Positions 1-7,090 of a stretch of DNA of 8,496 nucleotides are shown in pieces. The notes beneath the pieces were generated by a model. The model worked only from the letters and a program-made list of their open reading frames with translations. It was not told the DNA's origin and did not search any database. Source of the stretch: Bacilli bacterium (GTDB taxonomy: Bacteria > Bacillota_I > Bacilli_A > RF39 > UBA660); contig JAFZPS010000051.1 in assembly GCA_017550205.1 (NCBI GenBank), positions 1 through 8,496 of the forward strand, read 5' to 3'. Every line of letters begins with the position of its first letter. Within the stretch, counting starts at the first letter, position 1. Position numbers and translations under genes: made by a program.

Positions 1-37
1 AATAATCAAATCTAGCTCTTTTATTTAATATTTCCAT
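1..37 (-). CDS. smpB: SsrA-binding protein SmpB, N-terminal fragment (cut by window edge)
   Basis: Only the first 12 codons are present, reading MEILNKRARFDY. This matches the N-terminus of SmpB, where an N-K-x-A-x-x-D-Y segment opens the beta-barrel. SmpB binds tmRNA (SsrA) and delivers it with EF-Tu to stalled ribosomes for trans-translation. The ATG lies 2 nt after the stop of the capA-like gene, and its ribosome binding site (AGGTGA) lies inside that gene's last codons, so the two are almost certainly co-transcribed and probably coupled. Context supports the call: secG-rnr-smpB is a common gene order in Bacillota, and SmpB and RNase R act in the same pathway. The call rests on 12 residues plus synteny; the rest of the gene lies off the left edge. 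Confidence 0.8.
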   Translation of the reverse strand, partial: MEILNKRARFDY

Positions 38-39
38 AA

Positions 40-1227
40 TTATTCACCTGTAACTCCCCATTTAAGTTCAGAGTATCTACTAGACACTACTCCTTGATAT
101 TTATTTCTTAAAGACTCATACCCTGAAAGTATACTATTATTCAATTGAGAATAAGGATATACTTTAAAATTACGTTTTCCACCATAATATGACTTAGTAT
201 AAGTAAGTTCTGCATGTGGATCTTCTACTGTAACAGTAACCTTATCATCAACATCTACTTTCTTCTTGATTTTTACACTCATCATTAAACCAGTTAATCT
301 TTCATTACCTTCTTGGTCAGAAATAAGATTTCCTAATGAATAAATAACAAAAGTCTTACCATCATTAATATATTCCACAGGTTCAACTACATGTGGATGT
401 GCTCCTATTATTAAAGCTACACCTTGTTCTGATAAGAAATCTGCTATATGAGCTTGACTATAATCCACTCTTAAGGAATACTCAGTACCCCAATGCATAG
501 CCACTATAATAATATCTACTTTATCTCTAATCTTTTCAATATCAGCTTTAGCTTTTTCATCAGAATAAACATTATTTAAATAATCTTTACCATATGGAGT
601 CTCTAATCCATTAGTCCATGTAGTATATGATAAAAATGCATATTTAATACCATTCTTTTCATGTACCTTAGTAATAGAAGCCTCTCTATCTTCATAAGAA
701 GACCATTGTCCTGAAGTAACAACCTCTGGATGTTTCTTCCAATAAGCAACTGAATTTAATACACCTTGTTCATTCTTATCCATTGTGTGATTAGTAGCTA
801 AACTGACTAAATCAAAACCTGCATCTATAAAAGCATCTCCTACTTCATATGGTGAATTAAATCTAGGATAATTAGAATACCCTAATTCTGGTCCACCTAA
901 TACAGTTTCTTGATTATAATAAGCTAAATCATATTTAGAAGCAATAGGTTTAATTAACTCTAATTGAGGTTTAAAATCAAAACCATTACCAGTTCTAGCA
1001 TCTTGATACACACTACTATGTATTAAAGCATCCCCTACCATAAATAAACTCATTTCATAATCTTGTGGTACTTTTACTTCTACTTGTTTTTTTTCTTTAT
1101 TACTATATTTTACAAAGTAAGATGAAATATCAAAAAAATCTAAAGCAAATATTCCTAATACTATTATTAATAATAATATAATAACTATTCTTAAACCTTT
1201 TTTAGCCTTTATCTTTTTCTTTGCCAT
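40..1227 (-). CDS. CapA/PGA_cap-family membrane-anchored metallophosphoesterase-like protein
   Basis: A 395-aa protein. It has a Lys-rich cytoplasmic start (residues 2-13), one hydrophobic helix at about 14-30, and then a large, presumably extracellular domain. From about residue 58 this domain has the features of the PGA_cap family (bacterial capsule synthesis protein CapA), which has a calcineurin-like metallophosphoesterase fold. Visible motifs are MVGDALIH (D66, H70), YNQE (E107), ATNHTMD (N146, H147), HWGTEY (H245) and GAHPHVVEP (H277, H279), plausible metal ligands spread as in the family. CapA of Bacillus anthracis takes part in poly-gamma-glutamate capsule export, but no capB, capC or capD is nearby, so a capsule role is not supported here. 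The substrate is unknown. The ATG is 1 nt after the rnr stop, with a strong AAGGAAGGTG site inside the rnr 3' end. The C-terminus is followed after 2 nt by smpB. Family call is firm; function is open. Confidence 0.85.
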   Translation of the reverse strand: MAKKKIKAKKGLRIVIILLLIIVLGIFALDFFDISSYFVKYSNKEKKQVEVKVPQDYEMSLFMVGDALIHSSVYQDARTGNGFDFKPQLELIKPIASKYDLAYYNQETVLGGPELGYSNYPRFNSPYEVGDAFIDAGFDLVSLATNHTMDKNEQGVLNSVAYWKKHPEVVTSGQWSSYEDREASITKVHEKNGIKYAFLSYTTWTNGLETPYGKDYLNNVYSDEKAKADIEKIRDKVDIIIVAMHWGTEYSLRVDYSQAHIADFLSEQGVALIIGAHPHVVEPVEYINDGKTFVIYSLGNLISDQEGNERLTGLMMSVKIKKKVDVDDKVTVTVEDPHAELTYTKSYYGGKRNFKVYPYSQLNNSILSGYESLRNKYQGVVSSRYSELKWGVTGE

Positions 1228-1228
1228 A

Positions 1229-3334
1229 CTACACCTTCCTTACAACTTCAAAATCAATAGTTTGATCTTCTTTAGAAGCTCTAATTACTTTAACAACCAC
1301 TTTATCTCCTATAGAATACTTAATATGAGTTCTTTCACCTGTTAAAGTCATTCTTTCTTCATCATAATGGAAGAAATCAGGCATATCTTTAATAGGAACT
1401 AAACCTTCTATTAAATTAGGCAATTCTACAAACATACCAAATGAAGTAACAGAAGAAATCATACCTTCAAATTCTTCTCCAATATGTTTTTCCATATATT
1501 CAGCCATCTTCATATCTTCAACTTCTCTCTCACAATCAACTGAAGCTCTTTCTTTTTCTGAAGAATGTTCTGCTATATAAACAAGTTTTTCTTCCCATTT
1601 ATGAATAGTATTCATATCTATTCTATTATCAAATAAATATGTTCTTAATAATCTATGTACTGTTGTATCTGGATATCTTCTAATAGGTGAAGTAAAATGT
1701 GTATAACACTTACTAGCTAGTCCATAATGTCCTAAATTATCTGGACTATAAACAGCCTTTTGCATACTTCTAAGTAATAAACTAGAAAGAATAGGATATT
1801 CCTCCTTATCTTCTAATTGTTTAAGTATTCTTTGTATAGTAGTTGGTTTCATATCTGAAACATTACCAGTAATAGTATACCCTAAATTAGAAACAAATCC
1901 TAAGAAACTTCTAATTTTCTCTTCTTTTGGATATTCATGTATACGATAAATAAATGGTAAATTCATAAAATATATATGAGTAGCTACACATTCATTAGCC
2001 GCAATCATAAAGTCTTCTATTAAGTTTTCCCCAGTACCTCTATCTCTTAATACTACATCTACTGGTACACATTTATCATCAACTAATATCTTAGCTTCAT
2101 CTATACCAAAGTCTATATAACCTCTATTTACTTTAGCTTTACGAAGTATAGTAGCAAGTTCACTCATTAATCTTAAATTATCAGCAAATTCTTCATATCC
2201 ATCAGGAATTTCATTATCTTCTAATACTTTATTAACATTCTTATAAGTCATTTGAATACGAGACTTAATTACACTAGGAAATATTTCATAATCTAATTGC
2301 TTTCCATCTTTATCAAATTCCATAACACAAGAGATAGCTAATCTATCAACTTCTGGGTTCAAAGAACATATTCCGTTACTTAACTCATGTGGAATCATAG
2401 GTATAACTCTATCAACTAGATAAACACTAGTACCTCTTTCCATAGCATCTATATCAAGTGGAGTACCTTCTTTTACATAGTATGATACATCCGCTATATG
2501 CACACCTAACTTATAATTACCATTTTTAAGTTTCTCTATTGATATTGCATCATCGATATCTTTAGTATCATCTCCATCTATAGTAAATATAACTTGATCA
2601 CGTAAATCACGTCTACCCTTTAAATCAGATTCATGTACTTCCATAGGAATAGACTCTAATTGTTTCTTAGTTTCTTCTGAAAAATCAATATCAATATTAT
2701 ATTTGTATATAATAGATAAAATATCTACTCCAGGATCATTAATATGTCCTATAATTTCTACTACTTCACCTTGATATTTATTATCACCAAGTTTTTTACC
2801 TAATTCTACTACTACTTTATGTCCATCTACTGCATTTTTAGCCTTATCACTAGGTATTTCAATATCAAGTTTAATTTTATTATCATCTAAAGTAACATGA
2901 CCTATACCCTTCTTATCAAATTTAATAAGTCCAATATATCTAGTTATCTTTCTTTCAATAATTCTAAGTACTCTACCTTCTAATCTAGATAAATTCATTT
3001 TACTAGTAATTTCTACCAAAACTATATCATCATGAATAGCTCCATTCATATTATCACTAGATATATATATATCATCTTCTAATCCACTAACTTCTACAAA
3101 ACCAAATCCCTTTTTATTAACACGCATTATACCTTTTTTCAAGTGACTATCTTCAAGCATCATATACTTATTCTTATTAGATCTATAGATAATAACTTCA
3201 TCTTCTAATTTTCTAAGTTCTTCACTTAACTTAGTAGTATCTTCAACAGTCTTAATACCTAATAAATCTTGTATTTCATATATATCAATAGCTTTATCTG
3301 AATTTTTTAAAATATTAATTATATCGTCTCTCAC
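1229..3334 (-). CDS. rnr: Ribonuclease R (3'-5' exoribonuclease, RNB family)
   Basis: A processive 3'-5' hydrolytic exoribonuclease that degrades structured RNA and, in trans-translation, non-stop mRNA. With the GTG start chosen here it has 701 aa: N-terminal winged-helix segment (about 1-62), two cold-shock/OB domains (about 65-125 and 133-195), RNB catalytic domain (about 240-570) and a C-terminal S1 domain (about 620-698). The catalytic motif TIDGDDTKDIDDA is intact, with D253, D259, D261 and D262 matching the Mg-binding aspartates of E. coli RNase R (D272, D278, D280, D281). The RNB signature RRYPDTTVHRLL is also present. The protein ends at the S1 domain with no Lys-rich tail and is shorter than the E. 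coli (813 aa) and B. subtilis (about 780 aa) enzymes. An upstream in-frame GTG at 3343 would give 704 aa, but it lies inside the ribosome binding site. The stop is TAG, 1 nt before the capA-like start. Confidence 0.96.
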   Translation of the reverse strand: MRDDIINILKNSDKAIDIYEIQDLLGIKTVEDTTKLSEELRKLEDEVIIYRSNKNKYMMLEDSHLKKGIMRVNKKGFGFVEVSGLEDDIYISSDNMNGAIHDDIVLVEITSKMNLSRLEGRVLRIIERKITRYIGLIKFDKKGIGHVTLDDNKIKLDIEIPSDKAKNAVDGHKVVVELGKKLGDNKYQGEVVEIIGHINDPGVDILSIIYKYNIDIDFSEETKKQLESIPMEVHESDLKGRRDLRDQVIFTIDGDDTKDIDDAISIEKLKNGNYKLGVHIADVSYYVKEGTPLDIDAMERGTSVYLVDRVIPMIPHELSNGICSLNPEVDRLAISCVMEFDKDGKQLDYEIFPSVIKSRIQMTYKNVNKVLEDNEIPDGYEEFADNLRLMSELATILRKAKVNRGYIDFGIDEAKILVDDKCVPVDVVLRDRGTGENLIEDFMIAANECVATHIYFMNLPFIYRIHEYPKEEKIRSFLGFVSNLGYTITGNVSDMKPTTIQRILKQLEDKEEYPILSSLLLRSMQKAVYSPDNLGHYGLASKCYTHFTSPIRRYPDTTVHRLLRTYLFDNRIDMNTIHKWEEKLVYIAEHSSEKERASVDCEREVEDMKMAEYMEKHIGEEFEGMISSVTSFGMFVELPNLIEGLVPIKDMPDFFHYDEERMTLTGERTHIKYSIGDKVVVKVIRASKEDQTIDFEVVRKV

Positions 3335-3337
3335 TAG

Positions 3338-3348
3338 GACCACCTTCT
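3338..3348 (-). promoter_or_regulatory. Ribosome binding site that sets the rnr start
   Basis: Reads AGAAGGTGGTC on the minus strand, 9 of 11 matches to the extended Shine-Dalgarno AGGAGGTGATC. Its AAGG core lies 8 nt before the GTG at 3334, ideal spacing for Bacillota. The other in-frame GTG (3343) is part of this site, so it cannot be the start served by it. Confidence 0.7.
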
Positions 3349-3357
3349 ACTACATAC

Positions 3358-3386
3358 ATTATACTTTATTTTTAGACAAAAAAAAA
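3358..3386 (-). promoter_or_regulatory. Putative sigma-A promoter for rnr-capA-smpB
   Basis: A perfect -10 box TATAAT lies on the minus strand at 3363-3358. The position 17 bp upstream is TTTTTT (3386-3381), a poor -35 that lies in the T-tract of the secG terminator. Predicted transcription would begin near 3351, leaving a leader of about 17 nt that holds the rnr ribosome binding site. A promoter here makes sense because a terminator separates rnr from secG, but the -35 is weak and chance -10 boxes are common in such AT-rich DNA. Confidence 0.45.
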
Positions 3387-3401
3387 GGACAAAGTCCTTT
3401 T
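3378..3401 (-). terminator. Rho-independent terminator after secG
   Basis: On the minus strand AAAAGGAC, a TTT loop and GTCCTTTT form an 8-bp stem, continued by a T-run (nine T in all, part of it in the stem). It begins 2 nt after the secG stop codon. The plus-strand reading has only four T before AA, so it points to termination of minus-strand transcripts. It divides murD-murI-eno-secG from rnr-capA-smpB, with possible read-through. Confidence 0.88.
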
Positions 3402-3403
3402 AA

Positions 3404-3619
3404 TTACATAAACATTGATATTATACAAATTACAAAGAATGCAAATCCAAGTAATGCAGTAATTCTAGTAATTACTAATTCAGATCCTCTTTCTTTACGA
3501 TTAGCAAATAATTCACTTTGTCCACCAGATATAATTTGAGGACCACCATCTGCTTTAGCACTTTGTAATAAAACAAGGATAATTAATAAGATTGATATAA
3601 CTAATAATGCAATTTTCAT
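3404..3619 (-). CDS. secG: Preprotein translocase subunit SecG
   Basis: A 71-aa small membrane protein of the SecYEG channel, which exports unfolded proteins with SecA. Two hydrophobic segments are visible (about 3-19 and 49-70). They are joined by the conserved loop LLQSAKADGGPQIISGG, whose LLQ-S-x-x-x-GG pattern is diagnostic for SecG, and by a charged stretch with NRKERG. The length is typical of Gram-positive SecG. The start is ATG at 3619, 5 nt after a perfect AGGAGG site; a longer frame back to 3652 would add 11 residues lying upstream of that site. It follows eno, a pairing frequent in Bacillota, and is followed directly by a terminator. Confidence 0.95.
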   Translation of the reverse strand: MKIALLVISILLIILVLLQSAKADGGPQIISGGQSELFANRKERGSELVITRITALLGFAFFVICIISMFM

Positions 3620-3624
3620 ATTAT

Positions 3625-3631
3625 TCCTCCT
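3625..3631 (-). promoter_or_regulatory. Ribosome binding site that sets the secG start
   Basis: AGGAGGA on the minus strand, with 5 nt between it and the ATG at 3619. It is one of the strongest sites in the window and excludes the longer reading frame starting at 3652. Confidence 0.8.
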
Positions 3632-3633
3632 AA

Positions 3634-3661
3634 ACAGTATATATATTATCATATTTACTGT
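3634..3661 (-). repeat. 28-bp inverted repeat in the eno-secG gap
   Basis: On the minus strand ACAGTAAATAT and ATATATACTGT flank the hexamer GATAAT. The arms are 11 nt with one mismatch. It lies between the eno stop and the secG ribosome binding site. It is not followed by a T-run, so it does not look like a standard terminator. It could be an operator, since its centre is the putative -10 box, or an RNA hairpin just upstream of the secG ribosome binding site in read-through transcripts. The A/T-rich inner parts are weak evidence; the outer ACAGTA/TACTGT is the convincing part. Confidence 0.5.
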
Positions 3662-3672
3662 ATTTATGCAAA
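3645..3672 (-). promoter_or_regulatory. Putative promoter for secG
   Basis: TTTGCA (3672-3667, 4 of 6 matches to the -35 consensus) and GATAAT (3650-3645, 5 of 6 matches to the -10 consensus) are separated by 16 bp on the minus strand. This would start a transcript near 3638, about 20 nt before the secG ATG. The -10 box is exactly the centre of the inverted repeat at 3634-3661. It may give secG expression independent of the murD-eno transcript. Confidence 0.35.
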
Positions 3673-4902
3673 TTATTTATTTAACTTCTCTTCTATTCTA
3701 AGTAATTGATTATATTTACAAATTCTATCTGTTCTAGACATAGAACCAGTTTTAATTTGACCTAAATTAAGTCCTACAGCTAAATCAGCAATTGTAGTAT
3801 CTTCAGTTTCTCCACTTCTATGTGAGATAACTGTTTTATAACCATTAGCTCTAGCTAGTTCAATAGTTTCAATAGTCTCAGTAATAGTACCTATTTGATT
3901 AACTTTTAATAAAATAGCATTACCCGCATGATTATCTATACCCATTTGAAGACATTTCTTATTAGTAACGAATAAATCATCACCAACTAATTGAACTCTA
4001 TCTCCAATTCTCTCAGTAATCTTTCTAAATCCTTCCCAGTCATTTTCATCTACTGGATCTTCAATAGATATAATCGGATATTTATTAACTAATTCTTCAA
4101 AGAAATCAATTAATTCATCAGTAGTAAGACTTCTTCCTTCTCCTACTAAATTATATTTACCATCTTCATAGAATTCACTAGCAGCTACATCTATTCCTAA
4201 GAATACATCTTTTCCTGGAACATAACCAGCTCTAGTAATAGCTTCAATAATTAAATCAAAACCTTCACTATTAGATTGTAGATCTGGTGCAAAACCACCT
4301 TCATCTCCCACTCCAGTAGCAAGTCCCTTTTCATTTAATACTTTCTTAAGATTATGGAATACTTCAGCTCCTACTCTAAGTCTTTCAGCTATTGTATCTC
4401 TTTCTGGAATAATCATAAACTCTTGAAAATCTAACTTATTATCAGCATGAGCTCCACCATTTATAATATTCATCATTGGACGAGGTAAAGTCTTACCATT
4501 ACCAATATATTCATATAAATCTTTTCCTGCATTAATTGCACTAGCTTTCAAAGCAGCCATACTAATACCTAAAATAGCATTAGCACCGAACTTAGATTTA
4601 GTAGGAGTACCATCTAAATTAATCATTGCATAATCTAATTCTTTTTGATTTTCTGCATCCATTCCAATAACTAAGTCACGAAGTGGGCCATTAACATTAG
4701 CTACTGCTTTTAATACACCTTTACCAAGATATCTAGATTTATCTCCATCTCTTAACTCTAAAGCTTCTCTTTCACCAGTAGAAGCACCACTAGGAACCGC
4801 AGCTCTACCAATAATTCCATTTTCAAGTATTACGTCTACTTCTACAGTAGGATTTCCTCTAGAATCTAATATTTCTCTTCCTATAACATCTTTTATTCTC
4901 AT
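3673..4902 (-). CDS. eno: Enolase (phosphopyruvate hydratase)
   Basis: Converts 2-phosphoglycerate to phosphoenolpyruvate in cytoplasmic glycolysis. With the ATG at 4902 it has 409 aa, a little shorter than the usual 430 or so. Family motifs appear in order: [36 protein letters not shown] (H152), QEFMI (E161), [10 protein letters not shown] (E201, general acid/base region), GIDVAASE (D238, Mg ligand), SIEDPVDE (E281, Mg ligand), GDDLFVTN (D308, Mg ligand), LLKVNQIGT (K333, catalytic base), SHRSGETED (R362) and the C-terminal [10 protein letters not shown]. All expected catalytic and metal residues are present. A TTG four codons upstream is part of the GGAGG ribosome binding site and is rejected as the start. 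The ATG overlaps the murI stop (ATGA), which suggests translational coupling. The usual upstream glycolytic genes (gap, pgk, tpi, gpmI) are absent here. Confidence 0.98.
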   Translation of the reverse strand: MRIKDVIGREILDSRGNPTVEVDVILENGIIGRAAVPSGASTGEREALELRDGDKSRYLGKGVLKAVANVNGPLRDLVIGMDAENQKELDYAMINLDGTPTKSKFGANAILGISMAALKASAINAGKDLYEYIGNGKTLPRPMMNIINGGAHADNKLDFQEFMIIPERDTIAERLRVGAEVFHNLKKVLNEKGLATGVGDEGGFAPDLQSNSEGFDLIIEAITRAGYVPGKDVFLGIDVAASEFYEDGKYNLVGEGRSLTTDELIDFFEELVNKYPIISIEDPVDENDWEGFRKITERIGDRVQLVGDDLFVTNKKCLQMGIDNHAGNAILLKVNQIGTITETIETIELARANGYKTVISHRSGETEDTTIADLAVGLNLGQIKTGSMSRTDRICKYNQLLRIEEKLNK

Positions 4903-5657
4903 ATATACCTCCAATTATTTAATATTTCAAAACTTCTATCTACAAGAGATTTATCTTTAGAATTAACTATCTCAATATCTCCCAAAGTACTCTTAGTATT
5001 TAATAAATTATTAATAGTTAATTGATGTTTTACTTCATTAGCTACCCCTAAACTACCATCAAGTAACTCAGCATGAGGAACTACTCTTTTTATTCTATCC
5101 TTAATTAATGGATAATGAGTACAACCTAATACTACAGAATCACATTCTTTATAAGAATTTAATAACCTATCAAGTAATTCATCTATTTTATCAGTTTCAT
5201 CCAATTCAATTAAATTAGCTAAGTCTTCTCCAGATACATTAATAATCTTTTGATTGGCATTATGATAATCATTAATAAGTTCATTTACTCTTTTAGAATT
5301 CATAGTATATGGTGTAGATAAAAGAACAGTATTCTTATAATTACCATCATAAGCTACTTTAATAGCAGGAACTGTACCTACAAAAATAGTATTAGGATAC
5401 ATCTTTCTAAGTTCTTTTATACAAGCAGTAGTAGCTGTATTACATGCAATTACTATTATCTTACATTCTTTTTCTAAAAGAAAATCAACTATGTTAGATA
5501 CTATTTTTAGTAATTCTGCGCCACTTTTACTACCATAAGGGTTATTTATACTATCCTCATAAAACAAATAATCCTCATGAGGAAGTACTTTTCTTAATTC
5601 TATTAGTATAGATAAACCACCTATTCCAGAATCTAATATACCTATCCTATTATTCAT
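4899..5657 (-). CDS. murI: Glutamate racemase
   Basis: Interconverts L- and D-glutamate, a cofactor-independent reaction that supplies D-Glu for the peptidoglycan stem peptide. With the ATG at 5657 it has 252 aa, close to the usual length. Motifs: [11 protein letters not shown] (D9, S10), [13 protein letters not shown], the first catalytic cysteine in IACNTATTA (C72) and the second in GCTHYPLI (C179). Both cysteines of the two-base mechanism are present, which separates it from inactive aspartate/glutamate racemase relatives. The gene starts within the last codons of murD (8-nt overlap), whose product uses D-Glu, so substrate supply and use are made together. An in-frame GTG at 5666 lies inside the ribosome binding site and is not preferred. 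Its TGA stop shares ATGA with the eno start. Confidence 0.96.
   Translation of the reverse strand: MNNRIGILDSGIGGLSILIELRKVLPHEDYLFYEDSINNPYGSKSGAELLKIVSNIVDFLLEKECKIIVIACNTATTACIKELRKMYPNTIFVGTVPAIKVAYDGNYKNTVLLSTPYTMNSKRVNELINDYHNANQKIINVSGEDLANLIELDETDKIDELLDRLLNSYKECDSVVLGCTHYPLIKDRIKRVVPHAELLDGSLGVANEVKHQLTINNLLNTKSTLGDIEIVNSKDKSLVDRSFEILNNWRYI
4908..4912 (-). promoter_or_regulatory. Ribosome binding site that sets the eno start
   Basis: GGAGG on the minus strand, inside the last codons of murI, with 5 nt to the ATG at 4902. The in-frame TTG at 4914 overlaps this site and so is not a credible start. Being embedded in murI, the site probably depends on ribosomes finishing murI (coupling). 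Confidence 0.75.
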
Positions 5658-7011
5658 TAACTTCACCTTTTAGTTCTCTAACTTTTCCTTTAAATTCAGC
5701 ACCACGTACTTCACATTCTTTATATTGGTCCCAACTAGCACTAGCTGGAGATAATAATACTACATCTCCTGAAACAGCTATCTCACTACATTTATCAAAA
5801 CCATCTACTAAATGTTCATAAACATATACATCTTTTCCTATACTCTTAGCATATTCTGCTACTCTATCACGACATTGTCCAATAGCAATAATAGCTTTAA
5901 CATAATCCATATAAGGAGTTAATTCAGAAAAATCTTGCCCTCTTTCTAATCCCCCTAAAAATATTATTATAGGTTTTTTAAAACTAGATAACGCTATTTG
6001 AGCACATTTAATATTAGTAGCCTCTGTATCATTATAATATTCTACTCCATTAACAGTATCAACATACTCTAATCTATGTTCAACACCTTTAAAATTAGAA
6101 ACTACTTCTTTAATAATATCATTAGATACACCATATTCTTTAACAGCCATAATAGCTGCCATTACATTTTCTACATTATGCATACCTTTAATTTTAATAT
6201 CATTTATATTCATTACTTCTTCATTATAATAATAAATATTATTACCAACTAAATGACATCCATCAATATTTTCTTTACTAGAAAAATATCTTTTTATACT
6301 ACTAACGTCATTAAGTTTTTCCATAACATCACTATTATCATAATTCATAATAGCAATATCATCACTAGATTGATTATAAAACATTCTAGATTTAACTTCT
6401 TTATAATAATCATATGTTTTCATAAAATCTATATGTGCTTCTGATAAATTAGTAAAAATACCTACATGAGGATGAAAATTAATAAAGTTTTCTCCTTGTT
6501 GGCAAGAACACTCTATAACTATGATATCTCCACTCTTAACATCTTTTAATATACCAGATAAAGGATATCCAATATTACCAGCTAAATGAACTTTTTCCCC
6601 AAAAGCTCTATGCATAATCTCATAAGTTAATGATGTAGTGGTAGTCTTACCATTAGTACCTGTAATTCCAATAATAGAAACATCTTCAGGTAATAATCTG
6701 TAGGCCATCTCTACTTCATTAATAACTTCTATTCCAAGTTCTCTTGCCTTTAATACATATTTATGATCTATTGGTACACCAGGATTCTTAATTAAATAAT
6801 CAAATGAAGAATCAAGTAAATCATCTGGATGTGATCCAAATACTAAATTAACACCTAAACTTCTTAATTCTGCTACTTGGTCTTTATCCATCTTATCTTC
6901 AGTCTTTGCTTCATTTAAAAAAACAGTATTACCACGCTCAGCCAACATCTTAGCTGCACCATATCCACTTCTTGCCATTCCTAATATAAGTATTTTATTA
7001 TCTTTAAACAT
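5650..7011 (-). CDS. murD: UDP-N-acetylmuramoyl-L-alanine--D-glutamate ligase (MurD)
   Basis: ATP-dependent cytoplasmic Mur ligase that adds D-Glu to UDP-MurNAc-L-Ala. It has 453 aa, normal length. Domain 1 has a Rossmann-like UDP-binding start (ILGMARSGYGAAKML, from 8). Domain 2 has the P-loop GITGTNGKTTTT (115-126), HLAGNIG (142-148), ECSCQQ (168-172 region, equivalent to the usual E-x-S-S-F-Q), NLSEAHID (H193) and YKEVKSRMFY, where K207 fits the carbamylated lysine. Domain 3 has GVEHRLEYV (309-317), NDTEATN (327-333), FLGGLERGQDF (351-361) and SPASASWDQYKECEVRG (421-437), all of Gram-positive MurD type. Residue 330 is Glu where the usual motif NDSKATN has Lys. The start is ATG at 7011, with GGTGAT about 3 nt upstream as a modest ribosome binding site. 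It heads the murD-murI-eno-secG unit and is divergent from femX; no strong promoter is visible for it. Confidence 0.96.
   Translation of the reverse strand: MFKDNKILILGMARSGYGAAKMLAERGNTVFLNEAKTEDKMDKDQVAELRSLGVNLVFGSHPDDLLDSSFDYLIKNPGVPIDHKYVLKARELGIEVINEVEMAYRLLPEDVSIIGITGTNGKTTTTSLTYEIMHRAFGEKVHLAGNIGYPLSGILKDVKSGDIIVIECSCQQGENFINFHPHVGIFTNLSEAHIDFMKTYDYYKEVKSRMFYNQSSDDIAIMNYDNSDVMEKLNDVSSIKRYFSSKENIDGCHLVGNNIYYYNEEVMNINDIKIKGMHNVENVMAAIMAVKEYGVSNDIIKEVVSNFKGVEHRLEYVDTVNGVEYYNDTEATNIKCAQIALSSFKKPIIIFLGGLERGQDFSELTPYMDYVKAIIAIGQCRDRVAEYAKSIGKDVYVYEHLVDGFDKCSEIAVSGDVVLLSPASASWDQYKECEVRGAEFKGKVRELKGEVNE
5663..5671 (-). promoter_or_regulatory. Ribosome binding site that sets the murI start
   Basis: AAAAGGTGA on the minus strand, inside the murD 3' end, with 5 nt to the ATG at 5657. 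The alternative in-frame GTG at 5666 is made of bases from this site. Confidence 0.7.
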
Positions 7012-7024
7012 ATTATCACCAATA

Positions 7025-7036
7025 ATAGTATACTAT
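7025..7036. repeat. 12-bp perfect palindrome in the murD-femX intergenic region
   Basis: ATAGTATACTAT reads the same on both strands. It lies 5 bp upstream of the murD ribosome binding site and contains -10-like hexamers on either strand. It is in the divergent region, where an operator would be expected if murD were regulated. In AT-rich DNA a palindrome of this length can arise by chance, so the regulatory reading is weak. Confidence 0.3.
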
Positions 7037-7061
7037 AATTCACTTTTTTTTACTATAATAA

Positions 7062-7090
7062 TTGAAAGACTTTACTTGATTTGATATAAT
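7062..7090 (+). promoter_or_regulatory. Sigma-A promoter of femX
   Basis: TTGAAA (7062-7067) and TATAAT (7085-7090) are separated by exactly 17 bp: 5 of 6 and 6 of 6 matches to the vegetative consensus. Transcription would start near 7097, giving a short leader with AGGAAGTGG (7102-7110) as the ribosome binding site 4 nt before the ATG. This is the best promoter in the window. Confidence 0.8.

Noticed and set aside
40..1227. Poly-gamma-glutamate capsule locus
   Set aside because: Only a CapA-family protein is present; no CapB ligase, CapC or CapD homologue is in the window, and D-glutamate from MurI is explained by peptidoglycan synthesis.
3061..3073. TA-dinucleotide run inside rnr
   Set aside because: It encodes the DIYIS segment of the cold-shock domain in frame; ordinary AT-rich codon use explains it.
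3634..3661. eno terminator
   Set aside because: The inverted repeat is AT-rich, has a loop matching a -10 box and lacks a following T-run, so it does not fit a rho-independent terminator.
6253..6444. 63-aa plus-strand open frame opposite murD
   Set aside because: It is antisense to conserved MurD coding sequence, has a low-complexity Ile/Phe/Asn-rich product and lacks a ribosome binding site; it is a shadow of AT-rich codons.
7034..7039. TATAAT on the plus strand near the murD start
   Set aside because: No -35-like hexamer lies 15-19 bp upstream; a better promoter for femX is at 7062-7090.
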